Source of the DNA: Oscillospiraceae bacterium
Lineage (GTDB): Bacteria > Bacillota > Clostridia > Oscillospirales > Ruminococcaceae
DNA length: 25,756 bases
NCBI GenBank assembly: GCA_017394565.1
Contig: JAFPXW010000436.1
Coordinates: 1 to 25,756 of the forward strand
Direction of reading: 5' to 3'
The number at the start of each line of letters is the position of its first letter. Positions within the stretch are counted from its first letter, which is position 1. The position numbers were made by a program, and so were the translations under genes. Below are positions 1 through 5,960 of this stretch, piece after piece. Under the pieces are notes generated by a model that ran no database searches, was not told the DNA's origin, and saw only the letters and a list, made by a program, of their open reading frames with translations.

Positions 1-1153
1 TGCCGCGTTCACGCTCGAACAGAACGGACAGCGTTCTTCCGATGCAGGCGCGGAGGAATTCCTCCTGCAGCGCCCTCCCAGAGGCGCTCAGCGCGTCTGC
101 ACGGGCCTTCTTGATGTCCTCCGGGATCTGATGGGGGTAGTCTGCGGCAGGCGTTCCTGCGCGTGGAGAGTACCGGAAAACGTGCATCTGCGCAAACCGC
201 ATTTCCTCCACGAACGCAAGCGTCTGTGCAAAGTCCTCCGCCGTCTCGTCCGGGAATCCTGCCATGATGTCGGTCGTGATCGCCGCATCCGGGAATCTCT
301 GCCGGATGGCAGCCAGGAGGGCGCCGTATTCCGCGCAGCTGTAATGCCGGTGCATCGCCGCAAGCGTCCGGTCACAGCCGCTTTGCACGGAAATGTGGAA
401 ATGCGGACACAACGCCGGATTTGCAGCAAGCTTGTCGAGGACAGGCTCCGTCAGTCCGTCCGGTTCGAGTGAACTGAACCGCACCCGTGGAAAGCCTGCA
501 TCCGCGCAGATCTGCGCCGCATCCGCAAGATCCATCCCGAATTCCATCCCCCAGCAGGCCAGGTTGATGCCGCACAGCACGATCTCCTGAAATCCCTGTG
601 CTCTGAGGCGTTTGGCTTCCTGACAGACGCTCGCGGCACCTCGCGAACGGCATCTGCCTCTCGCATACGGGATGATGCAGTAGGTGCAGAAGCGGTCACA
701 GCCGTCCTGGATCTTCAGAAATGCCCGCGTATGGGCGCTGTCCGAGCCCTGCGGCAGTTCCTCGAAGGCATCGCCGCGGCGGTATTCGCCGACAGAAGCC
801 AGACGCTCCGGATGCGCGAAATAGCGCTCCAGAAGCGACGGCAGGAGGGCGCGTTCCTTCGTACCGAGGAGGATGTCGGCTTCCGGAAGCTGTGCGGCTT
901 CCTCCGGGAACGCCTGCACATAGCAGCCGGTCAGCACGATGACGGCATCCGGCGCGGCGGTGCGGAGCTTCCGCAGAGCCGTGCGCATCCGCGAATCGCC
1001 GGACGCCGTGACAGTGCAGGAATTGACAACGTGCACGTCGGCCTCCTCCGGCACCTCCGCGGACGCATACCCGTGCTGATGCAGCAGCGCCGCCATGCTG
1101 TCGCTCTCGACAGCGTTGACCTTGCATCCTAATGTGTGAAAATAGACACGCAT
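1..1153 (-). CDS. mtaB: tRNA (N6-threonylcarbamoyladenosine(37)-C2)-methylthiotransferase MtaB, partial (C-terminus off the left edge)
   Basis: This radical-SAM methylthiotransferase adds a methylthio group to t6A37 in tRNAs reading ANN codons. The frame is open from the ATG at 1153-1151 to the window edge, giving 384 codons of a family usually about 430 residues. The N-terminal UPF0004 domain carries the first iron-sulfur cluster cysteines: C10 in MRVYFHTLGCKVN, C46 in NSCTV and C77 in LTGCYVQ. The second cluster is the radical-SAM motif C152-x3-C156-x2-C159 in QDGCDRFCTYCIIP. The short N-terminus and the LGCKVN/NSCTVT wording fit MtaB better than MiaB or RimO. An AGGAGGT ribosome binding site lies 7 bases before the ATG. 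The promoter is at 1282-1310. The TRAM domain is outside the window, so the subfamily call rests on the N-terminal two thirds. Confidence 0.9.
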   Translation of the reverse strand, partial: MRVYFHTLGCKVNAVESDSMAALLHQHGYASAEVPEEADVHVVNSCTVTASGDSRMRTALRKLRTAAPDAVIVLTGCYVQAFPEEAAQLPEADILLGTKERALLPSLLERYFAHPERLASVGEYRRGDAFEELPQGSDSAHTRAFLKIQDGCDRFCTYCIIPYARGRCRSRGAASVCQEAKRLRAQGFQEIVLCGINLACWGMEFGMDLADAAQICADAGFPRVRFSSLEPDGLTEPVLDKLAANPALCPHFHISVQSGCDRTLAAMHRHYSCAEYGALLAAIRQRFPDAAITTDIMAGFPDETAEDFAQTLAFVEEMRFAQMHVFRYSPRAGTPAADYPHQIPEDIKKARADALSASGRALQEEFLRACIGRTLSVLFERERG

Positions 1154-1281
1154 ATCGTGACCTCCTGTAGCAATGTGTGACCGTCCGGTGTTAGACTCGT
1201 GTCGGATAATGACGGCATATCGGGATTTCTGCCGTTCAGACGTATCAGCTTGTATAAAAATCTGAAAACCTCGCTCTCACT

Positions 1282-1310
1282 ATTATACCAAAACGCCGAA
1301 AATTTTGCAA
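1282..1310 (-). promoter_or_regulatory. Sigma-A type promoter of mtaB
   Basis: Read on the minus strand, TTGCAA (1305-1310) is followed after 17 bases by TATAAT (1282-1287), with TGG directly before it as an extended -10. This predicts a start near 1275 and a leader of about 120 bases. The -35 box lies only a few bases from the -35 box of the divergent promoter at 1316-1344, so the two genes probably share regulation. Confidence 0.7.
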
Positions 1311-1315
1311 CCCCC

Positions 1316-1344
1316 TTGACATCAGGTGGGTTTCGTGGTATGCT
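1316..1344 (+). promoter_or_regulatory. Sigma-A type promoter of the HPr-like gene
   Basis: A consensus -35 TTGACA (1316-1321) is followed by 17 bases and TATGCT (1339-1344). Transcription would start near 1351, giving a leader of about 105 bases before the ATG at 1458. It is divergent from, and nearly abuts, the mtaB promoter. Confidence 0.7.
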
Positions 1345-1387
1345 ATATTTGCGGCAGGAAGAAGCCGTACACAAGGAAAAAGGGACA

Positions 1388-1419
1388 CTCTGAAACCACC
1401 TGTTATATGGTTTTCAGAG
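1388..1419 (+). other. Hairpin in the 5' leader of the HPr-like gene
   Basis: CTCTGAAACC (1388-1397) can pair with GGTTTTCAGAG (1409-1419) with a one-base bulge across a loop of about 11 bases. No U-tract follows, so it is not a simple terminator. It ends about 24 bases before the GGGAGGT ribosome binding site. I do not recognise it as a known riboswitch. Confidence 0.4.
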
Positions 1420-1457
1420 CGACCCGATCAGTATAGAACGCTGGGAGGTAAATGTTT

Positions 1458-1688
1458 ATGACTACAACAAAGGTACGCCTGAATCAGATCGACGACGTGA
1501 AGAATTTCGTGAACACCATTATGCGTTTTGATTTCGATATCGACCTCGTATCCGGCAGATATGCAGTGGATGCAAAGTCTATCATGGGCATCTTCAGTCT
1601 GGATCTGTCCAACCCGATCGAGCTTCGCGCTCACACCGAGGACGCTGAGAAGCTGTTTGCAGCGATCGACAAGTACATCGTCAAGTAA
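1458..1688 (+). CDS. HPr-family protein lacking the phosphorylatable histidine
   Basis: A 76-residue protein with the length and C-terminal half of HPr, the phosphocarrier of the sugar phosphotransferase system. The segment AVDAKSIMGIFSLDL (residues 36-50) matches the HPr regulatory-serine helix (usually GKSIMGxMxL), with S41 at the Ser46 position. Where HPr carries its active-site GLHARP, this protein reads NQIDDVKNFVN (residues 10-20) and has no histidine. It therefore cannot carry phosphate from enzyme I in the usual way. The ATG at 1458 is preferred over the one at 1452 because GGGAGGT then sits 8 bases upstream instead of 2-3. It is monocistronic, with promoter 1316-1344 and terminator 1742-1775. 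Similar His-less HPr-like proteins are, as I recall, common in Clostridia, probably as regulatory proteins rather than phosphocarriers. Confidence 0.8.
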   Translation: MTTTKVRLNQIDDVKNFVNTIMRFDFDIDLVSGRYAVDAKSIMGIFSLDLSNPIELRAHTEDAEKLFAAIDKYIVK

Positions 1689-1741
1689 GTCCTCAACCCT
1701 TCGCAAAGATAAATGTAACAATTTGATGTTTTGCAGAACAC

Positions 1742-1775
1742 AAACCGGATCGGCAGCGATCCGGTTTTTTTATTT
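1742..1775 (+). terminator. Rho-independent terminator of the HPr-like gene
   Basis: AAACCGGATCG (1742-1752) and CGATCCGGTTT (1757-1767) form an 11-bp perfect stem with a GCAG loop, followed by a T-rich tail (TTTATTTTAT). It ends the plus-strand transcript. Confidence 0.85.
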
Positions 1776-1784
1776 TATCCCAAA

Positions 1785-1824
1785 AAACACAGCCCCGGAT
1801 GCAGTGTTCCGTGCATCCGGGGCT
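1785..1824 (-). terminator. Rho-independent terminator downstream of the abrB-like gene
   Basis: A perfect 13-bp stem, AGCCCCGGATGCA (1791-1803) with its complement at 1812-1824, has an 8-base loop. On the minus strand it is followed by GTGTTTTTTGGG, a T-tract. It closes the yebC/abrB-like transcript, back to back with the plus-strand terminator. Confidence 0.85.
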
Positions 1825-1828
1825 AAAT

Positions 1829-2074
1829 TCACTTGATCCTGGATAATTCCGCAAGGCACTTGCGGCAGATCTTCTTGTCGCGATAATCCGCAAGATCATC
1901 CGTTCCTCCGCAAAGCACGCAGCTCAGCTGGCTTTTGCGCAGAACGATCTCATCACCCTCCAGAAAGATCTGGAGATAATCATTCTGCTGGATGTCAAGG
2001 CTTTTTCGCAATTCCTTGGGCAGCACAAATCTCCCCAGCGAATCGATACGTCTGAATATTCCTGTGCTTCTCAT
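1829..2074 (-). CDS. AbrB/SpoVT-type transition-state regulator with a C-terminal CxxC...CxxC motif
   Basis: An 81-residue DNA-binding protein of the AbrB/MazE swapped-hairpin fold. The N-terminus MRSTGIFRRIDSLGRFVLPK (residues 1-20) continues into ELRKSLDIQQNDYLQIF and closely follows the Bacillus AbrB N-terminal DNA-binding domain. The C-terminus is not the Bacillus AbrB multimerisation domain. It is short and carries CVLCGG and CRKC pairs (about residues 52-75), suggesting a small zinc ribbon. The family acts as a global repressor or activator in transition to stationary phase and sporulation. It follows yebC by 25 bases and is probably co-transcribed with it. A GGAAGGG ribosome binding site lies 10 bases before the ATG. 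The zinc role is inferred from cysteine spacing only. Confidence 0.85.
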   Translation of the reverse strand: MRSTGIFRRIDSLGRFVLPKELRKSLDIQQNDYLQIFLEGDEIVLRKSQLSCVLCGGTDDLADYRDKKICRKCLAELSRIK

Positions 2075-2099
2075 GATGTCAAGTCCCTTCCTGAGCTGA

Positions 2100-2837
2100 T
2101 CACTCGTTGTCTTCCGGCATCTCCCAGTTGTGGTAAACGTTCTGAACGTCGTCGTTTTCTTCCAGCAGATCGAGCAGGGTGTTCATCTTCTTGATGGCAT
2201 CCTCGTCCTCGAGCTTGGTGTAGGTCGACGGGATCTTCTCAGCCTCCGCAGACAGCACGTTGTAGCCCTTGGCCGTCAGCGCCTCACGCATGGCAGCAAC
2301 GCCGTTCGGATCGCATTCCATGGTGATGACTTCCTCCTCTACGGTCAGATCGTCGCCGCCGCAGTCGAAGCAGTCCTCCATCGCCTGATCCTCGTCAATG
2401 CCGGTATTCTCGCAAACCACGATGCCCTTGTCAGTGAACATGAAGGACACGCAGCCGGTGGTGCCGAGATTTCCGCCGTACTTGTCGAAATAGTGACGAA
2501 TGTCGCCGGCAGTACGATTCTTGTTGTCGGTCAGGCACTCTACGATGACAGCCACGCCGGACGGGCCGTAGCCCTCATATACGAGCGACTCATAGTTTGC
2601 CTTGCTGCCCTCACCGGAGGCCTTCTTGATGAGGCGGTCAATGTTGTCGTTCGGCACGTTGTTGGACTTTGCCTTAGCGATCAGATCACGCAGCTTTGCG
2701 TTATTATTCGGATCGGGGCCGCCCTCCTTGATGCAAACGATCATCTCGCGTCCGATCTTGGTGAAGATCTTCGCCTTGACCGCATCGGTCGCCTCTTTCT
2801 TACGCTTGATATTATTCCACTTGGAATGTCCTGACAT
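2100..2837 (-). CDS. yebC: YebC/PmpR-family protein (DNA-binding regulator or translation factor)
   Basis: A 245-residue protein matching the YebC/PmpR/TACO1 family along its whole length. It starts with the hallmark MSGHSKWNNIKRKKEATDAV and has the conserved N-terminal basic domain, then the alpha/beta middle domain (YEGYGPSGVAVIVECLTDNKNRT) and the acidic C-terminal domain. The family is long annotated as a transcriptional regulator. More recent work links members to translation of proline-rich stretches. Ribosome binding site AAGGAGTGA lies 6 bases before the ATG. The gene sits between a weak terminator (2850-2881) and the abrB-like gene. No sigma-A promoter is obvious in the 64 bases upstream, so transcription may come partly from obgE-mrnC readthrough. 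Confidence 0.95.
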   Translation of the reverse strand: MSGHSKWNNIKRKKEATDAVKAKIFTKIGREMIVCIKEGGPDPNNNAKLRDLIAKAKSNNVPNDNIDRLIKKASGEGSKANYESLVYEGYGPSGVAVIVECLTDNKNRTAGDIRHYFDKYGGNLGTTGCVSFMFTDKGIVVCENTGIDEDQAMEDCFDCGGDDLTVEEEVITMECDPNGVAAMREALTAKGYNVLSAEAEKIPSTYTKLEDEDAIKKMNTLLDLLEENDDVQNVYHNWEMPEDNE

Positions 2838-2849
2838 GATATTTCACTC

Positions 2850-2881
2850 CTTATTTAAAGCCCTGAACCCAGGATTCAGGG
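2850..2881 (-). terminator. Probable intrinsic terminator after mrnC
   Basis: On the minus strand a 7-bp stem CCCTGAA/TTCAGGG (arms 2861-2867 and 2875-2881) with a 7-base loop is followed by CTTTAAATAAG. The tail is only moderately T-rich, so termination may be partial, with readthrough into yebC. Confidence 0.5.
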
Positions 2882-2901
2882 TATGCTCATTTGCTCCCAA
2901 A

Positions 2902-3318
2902 TCAGCATCCACGGCTGCCATCCAGCAGCGCTTCGCGGTTTTCCCAGACAGACCGGAACAGCGTTTCGATCCGCTGCTGATCGCCGATCAGGTACAGATA
3001 CCCGAACACCGCTTCAAAGCCAGTGGCTTTGCGGTAATCGGCAGGATCGGCATTTTTGGAAGGTGTACCGCCGGCATTTCTGCCGCGGTGATAGACTGCC
3101 GATTCCGCCTCGGTGAACTGTTCCTGCAAATACACCGCCGCCCGCGCCTGAAACGCCGCGCAGACATAGCGGATCTTCTCGGAATGCAGGCGCTTCACGG
3201 GGCAATTCGCCTGTGCCGTGAGTGCGCCGCGCACCTCGATCTCGTACACACTGTCGCCGAGGAACGCCAGTGTGAGAGGGCTGTACTGCCGTGCTTCCGG
3301 CTCTGATAACGTCCGCAT
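2902..3318 (-). CDS. mrnC: Mini-ribonuclease III (MrnC)
   Basis: A 138-residue protein consisting of an RNase III catalytic domain without a double-stranded-RNA-binding domain. In Bacillus this enzyme trims 23S rRNA precursor ends. The two catalytic motifs are visible: FLGDSVYE with D22 and ATGFEAVFGYLYL with E102. The ATG at 3318 overlaps the obgE stop by one base (TGATG), which implies translational coupling. A GTG one codon upstream at 3321 is possible but lacks a reason to be preferred. In Bacillus mrnC lies beside cysS, so pairing with obgE is a different neighbourhood, but both proteins act in large-subunit maturation. Confidence 0.93.
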   Translation of the reverse strand: MRTLSEPEARQYSPLTLAFLGDSVYEIEVRGALTAQANCPVKRLHSEKIRYVCAAFQARAAVYLQEQFTEAESAVYHRGRNAGGTPSKNADPADYRKATGFEAVFGYLYLIGDQQRIETLFRSVWENREALLDGSRGC

Positions 3319-4595
3319 CACTTCACAAAATCGAACTCAAAGCCGTAGATGTTGACCGTATCGCCTTCCTCGATGCCCATCTCTTCCAGTTTGTCGATGA
3401 TGCCGCTGGAACGCAGGACTCTCTGGAAGTACTGGAGGGACGAATAGTCCTCCATATTGACCGTGCGCAGGATCGGCTCAAGCCACACGGCATCGACGTA
3501 ATACACGCCGTCCTCGATCTCGATCTCGAAGGTCTTGCGGTCGGACACCTTTGCGATCCATTCCTCCTGCGAAATGGGCTGCGCCTCGAACACCTTGACC
3601 GGCGGCAGCGTGGAAAGCTTCTCGCCGACGGCATCCATGAGCTCCTTCGTGCCCATCGTGGTCGCAGCGGAGATCGTGAAGAACTGCAAGCCCTTGCCCT
3701 CGATGTATTCGCGCAGGCGCTCGATCTGCTCCTGTGTCGCCATATCGGACTTGTTGGCGGCAACGATCTGCGGGCATTCGCTGAGCTGCTCGCTGAAATT
3801 CTGAAGTTCCAGATTGATCTTCTCAAAGTCCTCGATCGGATCGCGTCCCTCCACGCCGGACACATCCAGCACATGGACGATCAGGCGGCAGCGCTCGACA
3901 TGGCGCAGGAACTCGTGTCCCAGGCCAACGCCCTCGCTCGCGCCCTCGATGAGTCCGGGGATGTCCGCCATCACAAAGGAACGCTCCGCGTCCAGCTTCA
4001 CAACGCCCAGCACGGGGGTGAGGGTGGTGAAGTGATAATTCGCGATCTTGGGCTTTGCGGCGCTGACCACGGAGATCAGCGTGGACTTTCCGACATTCGG
4101 GAAGCCGACCAGACCGACATCCGCGAGGAGTTTCAGTTCGAGCGAAACCTCGAATCCCTCGCCGGGGAAGCCAGGCTTTGCAAAGCGCGGGATCTGGCGG
4201 GTGGACGTTGCGAAGTGCTGGTTGCCCTTGCCGCCTCTGCCGCCGTGGGCGAGGATATGCGGCTCGTCATCGGACATATCCGCCATAATGCGGCCTGTTT
4301 CGGCATCGCGGACGACCGTTCCGCGCGGCACCTTGATGACCAGATCCTCTGCGCTCTTGCCGGTGCAGCGCTTGGCGCCGCCGTTTTCGCCATTTTCGGC
4401 GACATACTTGCGCTTGTAGCGGAAGTCGATGAGCGAGGACATTCCGTCATCGACAACGAACACGACATTGCCGCCCTGACCGCCGTCACCGCCGTCGGGG
4501 CCTCCTGCCGCTACATATTTTTCTCTGTGAAAGGAAACAGCACCGTCGCCGCCGTTTCCTGCCTTGATCCTGATTTTCGCCTGATCGACGAACAT
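3318..4595 (-). CDS. obgE: Obg GTPase (large-subunit ribosome assembly, stringent response)
   Basis: A 425-residue Obg/CgtA GTPase. The glycine-rich Obg fold spans residues 1-158 (for example AGNGGDGA, GGPDGGDGGQGGN and HGGRGGKGNQHF). The G domain spans about 159-335 with G1 GFPNVGKST (164-172), G3 DIPGL (211-215) and G4 NKSD (281-284). A C-terminal OCT domain (about 355-425) is present as in most Firmicutes. The ATG at 4595 is chosen because it begins the conserved MFVDQAKIRIKAG and has GGAAGGAGG 9 bases upstream. The longer reading to 4664 would add 23 residues unlike the family. It follows the rplU-prp-rpmA operon after a terminator and overlaps mrnC by one base. Confidence 0.97.
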   Translation of the reverse strand: MFVDQAKIRIKAGNGGDGAVSFHREKYVAAGGPDGGDGGQGGNVVFVVDDGMSSLIDFRYKRKYVAENGENGGAKRCTGKSAEDLVIKVPRGTVVRDAETGRIMADMSDDEPHILAHGGRGGKGNQHFATSTRQIPRFAKPGFPGEGFEVSLELKLLADVGLVGFPNVGKSTLISVVSAAKPKIANYHFTTLTPVLGVVKLDAERSFVMADIPGLIEGASEGVGLGHEFLRHVERCRLIVHVLDVSGVEGRDPIEDFEKINLELQNFSEQLSECPQIVAANKSDMATQEQIERLREYIEGKGLQFFTISAATTMGTKELMDAVGEKLSTLPPVKVFEAQPISQEEWIAKVSDRKTFEIEIEDGVYYVDAVWLEPILRTVNMEDYSSLQYFQRVLRSSGIIDKLEEMGIEEGDTVNIYGFEFDFVK

Positions 4596-4645
4596 AAGAT
4601 GCGTCCTCCTTCCGGGTGGGGATGATGGAAAAATCCATCTCCTAT

Positions 4646-4685
4646 GAAAAATTCCGAGCTTCATTCATGAAACAAAGCCCGGAAT
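4646..4685 (-). terminator. Rho-independent terminator of the rplU-prp-rpmA operon
   Basis: On the minus strand ATTCCGGGCTT (4675-4685) pairs with AAGCTCGGAAT (4651-4661) over 11 bp including one G-U pair, across a 13-base loop, and is followed by a run of T. It lies 16 bases past rpmA. Confidence 0.75.
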
Positions 4686-4700
4686 ACATTCACTTGAACC

Positions 4701-4982
4701 TTAGTTCTCTGCGTAAACGCTGACCTTCTTGCGGTCACGACCCCAGCGCTCGAACTTGACTCTGCCGTCGATCATTGCGAACAGCGTGTCATCGGAACCG
4801 ATGCCTACGCCCTCACCGGGATGGATGTGGGTACCGCGCTGACGAACGATGATGTTGCCTGCGGATACGAACTGACCGTCTGCGCGCTTCACGCCGAGGC
4901 GCTTGGACTCAGAATCTCTACCGTTCTTGGTAGAACCCATACCTTTCTTATGTGCAAAAAACTGCATACTGATTCTCAGCAT
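4701..4982 (-). CDS. rpmA: 50S ribosomal protein L27, with a cleavable N-terminal extension
   Basis: A 93-residue L27 with the usual core (GSTKNGRDSESKRLGVKRADGQ, RQRGTHIHPG, DDTLFAMIDG). The N-terminus reads MLRISMQFF before AHKKG. This matches the Firmicute presequence that ends in a QFF motif and is removed by the cysteine protease Prp to expose the functional N-terminus near the peptidyl-transferase centre. The start is fixed by GGAGGTG, inside the last codons of prp, 8 bases before the ATG at 4982. The gene is third in rplU-prp-rpmA, next to its own processing protease. Confidence 0.97.
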   Translation of the reverse strand: MLRISMQFFAHKKGMGSTKNGRDSESKRLGVKRADGQFVSAGNIIVRQRGTHIHPGEGVGIGSDDTLFAMIDGRVKFERWGRDRKKVSVYAEN

Positions 4983-4987
4983 AACTC

Positions 4988-5302
4988 TTACACCTCCGTA
5001 ATTTCAATTGTAATCGTATTCGGATAGTCTTCCGAAAGATACCGCAGATGGTCGCAAAGACCGCTCAACACTGCAAACCCGTTGCCGCTTTTCTCACGCA
5101 GCGCGATGCTGATGAGGTTGTCCCCTGCTGTGACCTTGGCCTTTTCGCGGAACGTGTCCGTGATGAGGTTGGCACTGAGCTGGACAGCGGAAGAAACGGA
5201 TGCGCAGACAATGTCCTCGCCTGCATCTGCGTAGCCTGCGTGTCCCGTAACGGAAACCGCGCAGAACCTGCCGTTCTTTTTTTCAAAAACAGCTTCGATC
5301 AT
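4988..5302 (-). CDS. prp: Ribosomal-processing cysteine protease Prp
   Basis: A 104-residue protein of the Prp/YsxB family, which cleaves the N-terminal extension of ribosomal protein L27. The catalytic residues are visible in TGHAGYADAGEDIVCASVSS: H21 and C33, close to the H22/C34 pair of the Staphylococcus enzyme. It lies between rplU (9-base gap) and rpmA (5-base gap), the canonical position in Firmicutes whose L27 carries the extension. Confidence 0.93.
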   Translation of the reverse strand: MIEAVFEKKNGRFCAVSVTGHAGYADAGEDIVCASVSSAVQLSANLITDTFREKAKVTAGDNLISIALREKSGNGFAVLSGLCDHLRYLSEDYPNTITIEITEV

Positions 5303-5311
5303 GGCAATCTC

Positions 5312-5623
5312 TTAGCCGTTGATCGCTTCGATCTGTACCTGAGTATAGGGCTGTCTGTGGCCCTTCTTGCGCTGCTTGCCCTTCTTCGGCTTGTAAGTGA
5401 AGACGGTGATCTTCTTAGCCTTGCCGTTCTTGAGGACCTTAGCGGTTACGGTTGCGCCGTCAACGTAGGGTGCGCCTACCTTGATACCACTCTCTGCGCC
5501 TACTGCAACGATCTTGTCGAAGGTGACTGCGGACTCAGCCTCAGCATTCAGCTTTTCGATGAAGACGATGTCGCCCTCCTGAACGCGGACCTGTTTGCCG
5601 CCTGTTTCGATTACTGCGTACAT
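5312..5623 (-). CDS. rplU: 50S ribosomal protein L21
   Basis: A 103-residue L21 of normal length with MYAVIETGGKQVRVQEGD at the start and the basic KPKKGKQRKKGHRQPYTQV near the C-terminus that binds 23S rRNA. It is the first gene of rplU-prp-rpmA. The structured leader at 5624-5713 is the usual place for L21 autoregulation. Confidence 0.97.
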   Translation of the reverse strand: MYAVIETGGKQVRVQEGDIVFIEKLNAEAESAVTFDKIVAVGAESGIKVGAPYVDGATVTAKVLKNGKAKKITVFTYKPKKGKQRKKGHRQPYTQVQIEAING

Positions 5624-5713
5624 TTTTCTGGCACCTGCCTTTTTTCAAAACTCGCTGCATCAGGCGGCAGTCCCGAAGGCTGCGCTTGTCGTGAAAAGCC
5701 CGACACAAGCGGC
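5624..5713 (-). ncRNA. Candidate L21 leader (autoregulatory 5' UTR of rplU)
   Basis: About 90 bases lie between the predicted start site and the rplU ATG. They contain a stem CGCTTGT/ACAAGCG (5683-5689 with 5705-5711), a second GC-rich region with a CTTCGG turn, and a small palindrome GGCAGGTGCC (5630-5639) that covers the likely ribosome binding site. L21 leaders with conserved hairpins are known upstream of rplU in Firmicutes. I assign this by position and structure only and did not align it to the family model. Confidence 0.45.
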
Positions 5714-5719
5714 GATACT

Positions 5720-5748
5720 ATTTTATCATATTACAGGAAGTTTGTCAA
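5720..5748 (-). promoter_or_regulatory. Promoter of rplU-prp-rpmA
   Basis: On the minus strand a consensus TTGACA (5743-5748) is followed by exactly 17 bases and TAAAAT (5720-5725). It is one of the strongest sigma-A matches in the window and fits a ribosomal protein operon. Confidence 0.85.
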
Positions 5749-5790
5749 GGGGTTTTTGGGATGTTTTCCGAAAATTTCAGTTACTTATAC

Positions 5791-5821
5791 AAAAAAGCCC
5801 CTGCACAGGGCGGGGCTTTTT
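5791..5821 (-). terminator. Terminator at the end of the 13-gene yicC-spoVM operon
   Basis: AAAAAGCCCC (5792-5801) and GGGGCTTTTT (5812-5821) form a 10-bp stem around a GC-rich 10-base loop, with A and T runs at the outer ends. It can act in both directions. Only the minus strand carries a gene reading into it (spoVM, stop at 5831). Confidence 0.85.
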
Positions 5822-5830
5822 CCATTGCTT

Positions 5831-5917
5831 TCATTCCTCGTCAGTTTTCCGGATGCCGAACAGCAGGCGGAACACGCCGGAGAGGAGTTTCGGGCTTCTG
5901 ACAACAACGATCTTCAT
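5831..5917 (-). CDS. spoVM: Stage V sporulation protein M, SpoVM (28 aa)
   Basis: A 28-codon ORF starting MKIVVVRSPKLLSGVFRLLF and ending in a short charged tail (GIRKTDEE). Bacillus SpoVM is a 26-residue amphipathic helix (MKFYTIKLPKFLGGIVRAML...) that recognises the convex forespore membrane and anchors SpoIVA for coat assembly. The shared pattern is MK, a small hydrophobic run, the conserved proline (P9) inside SPKLL, then GVFRLLFG matching GIVRAMLG. A strong AGGAGGG lies 6 bases before the ATG. The position, last in the operon and directly after thiN (43-base gap), is the same as in Bacillus (yloS-spoVM). A terminator follows 10 bases after the stop. It is short enough to be missed by gene callers. 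The call rests on sequence plus synteny. Confidence 0.88.
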   Translation of the reverse strand: MKIVVVRSPKLLSGVFRLLFGIRKTDEE

Positions 5918-5960
5918 GTAGATCCCTCCTGATTGTGGTGATACTACAGTATATTCCGCA

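Noticed and set aside
1..1153. Possible frameshifted gene, because several short minus-strand frames overlap here
   Set aside because: Translating the frame set by the ATG at 1153 gives one uninterrupted reading with all six cluster cysteines in place. It only lacks a stop because it runs off the edge.
3291..4625. 444-codon open frame on the plus strand
   Set aside because: It is antisense to obgE, which has all GTPase motifs and both flanking domains.
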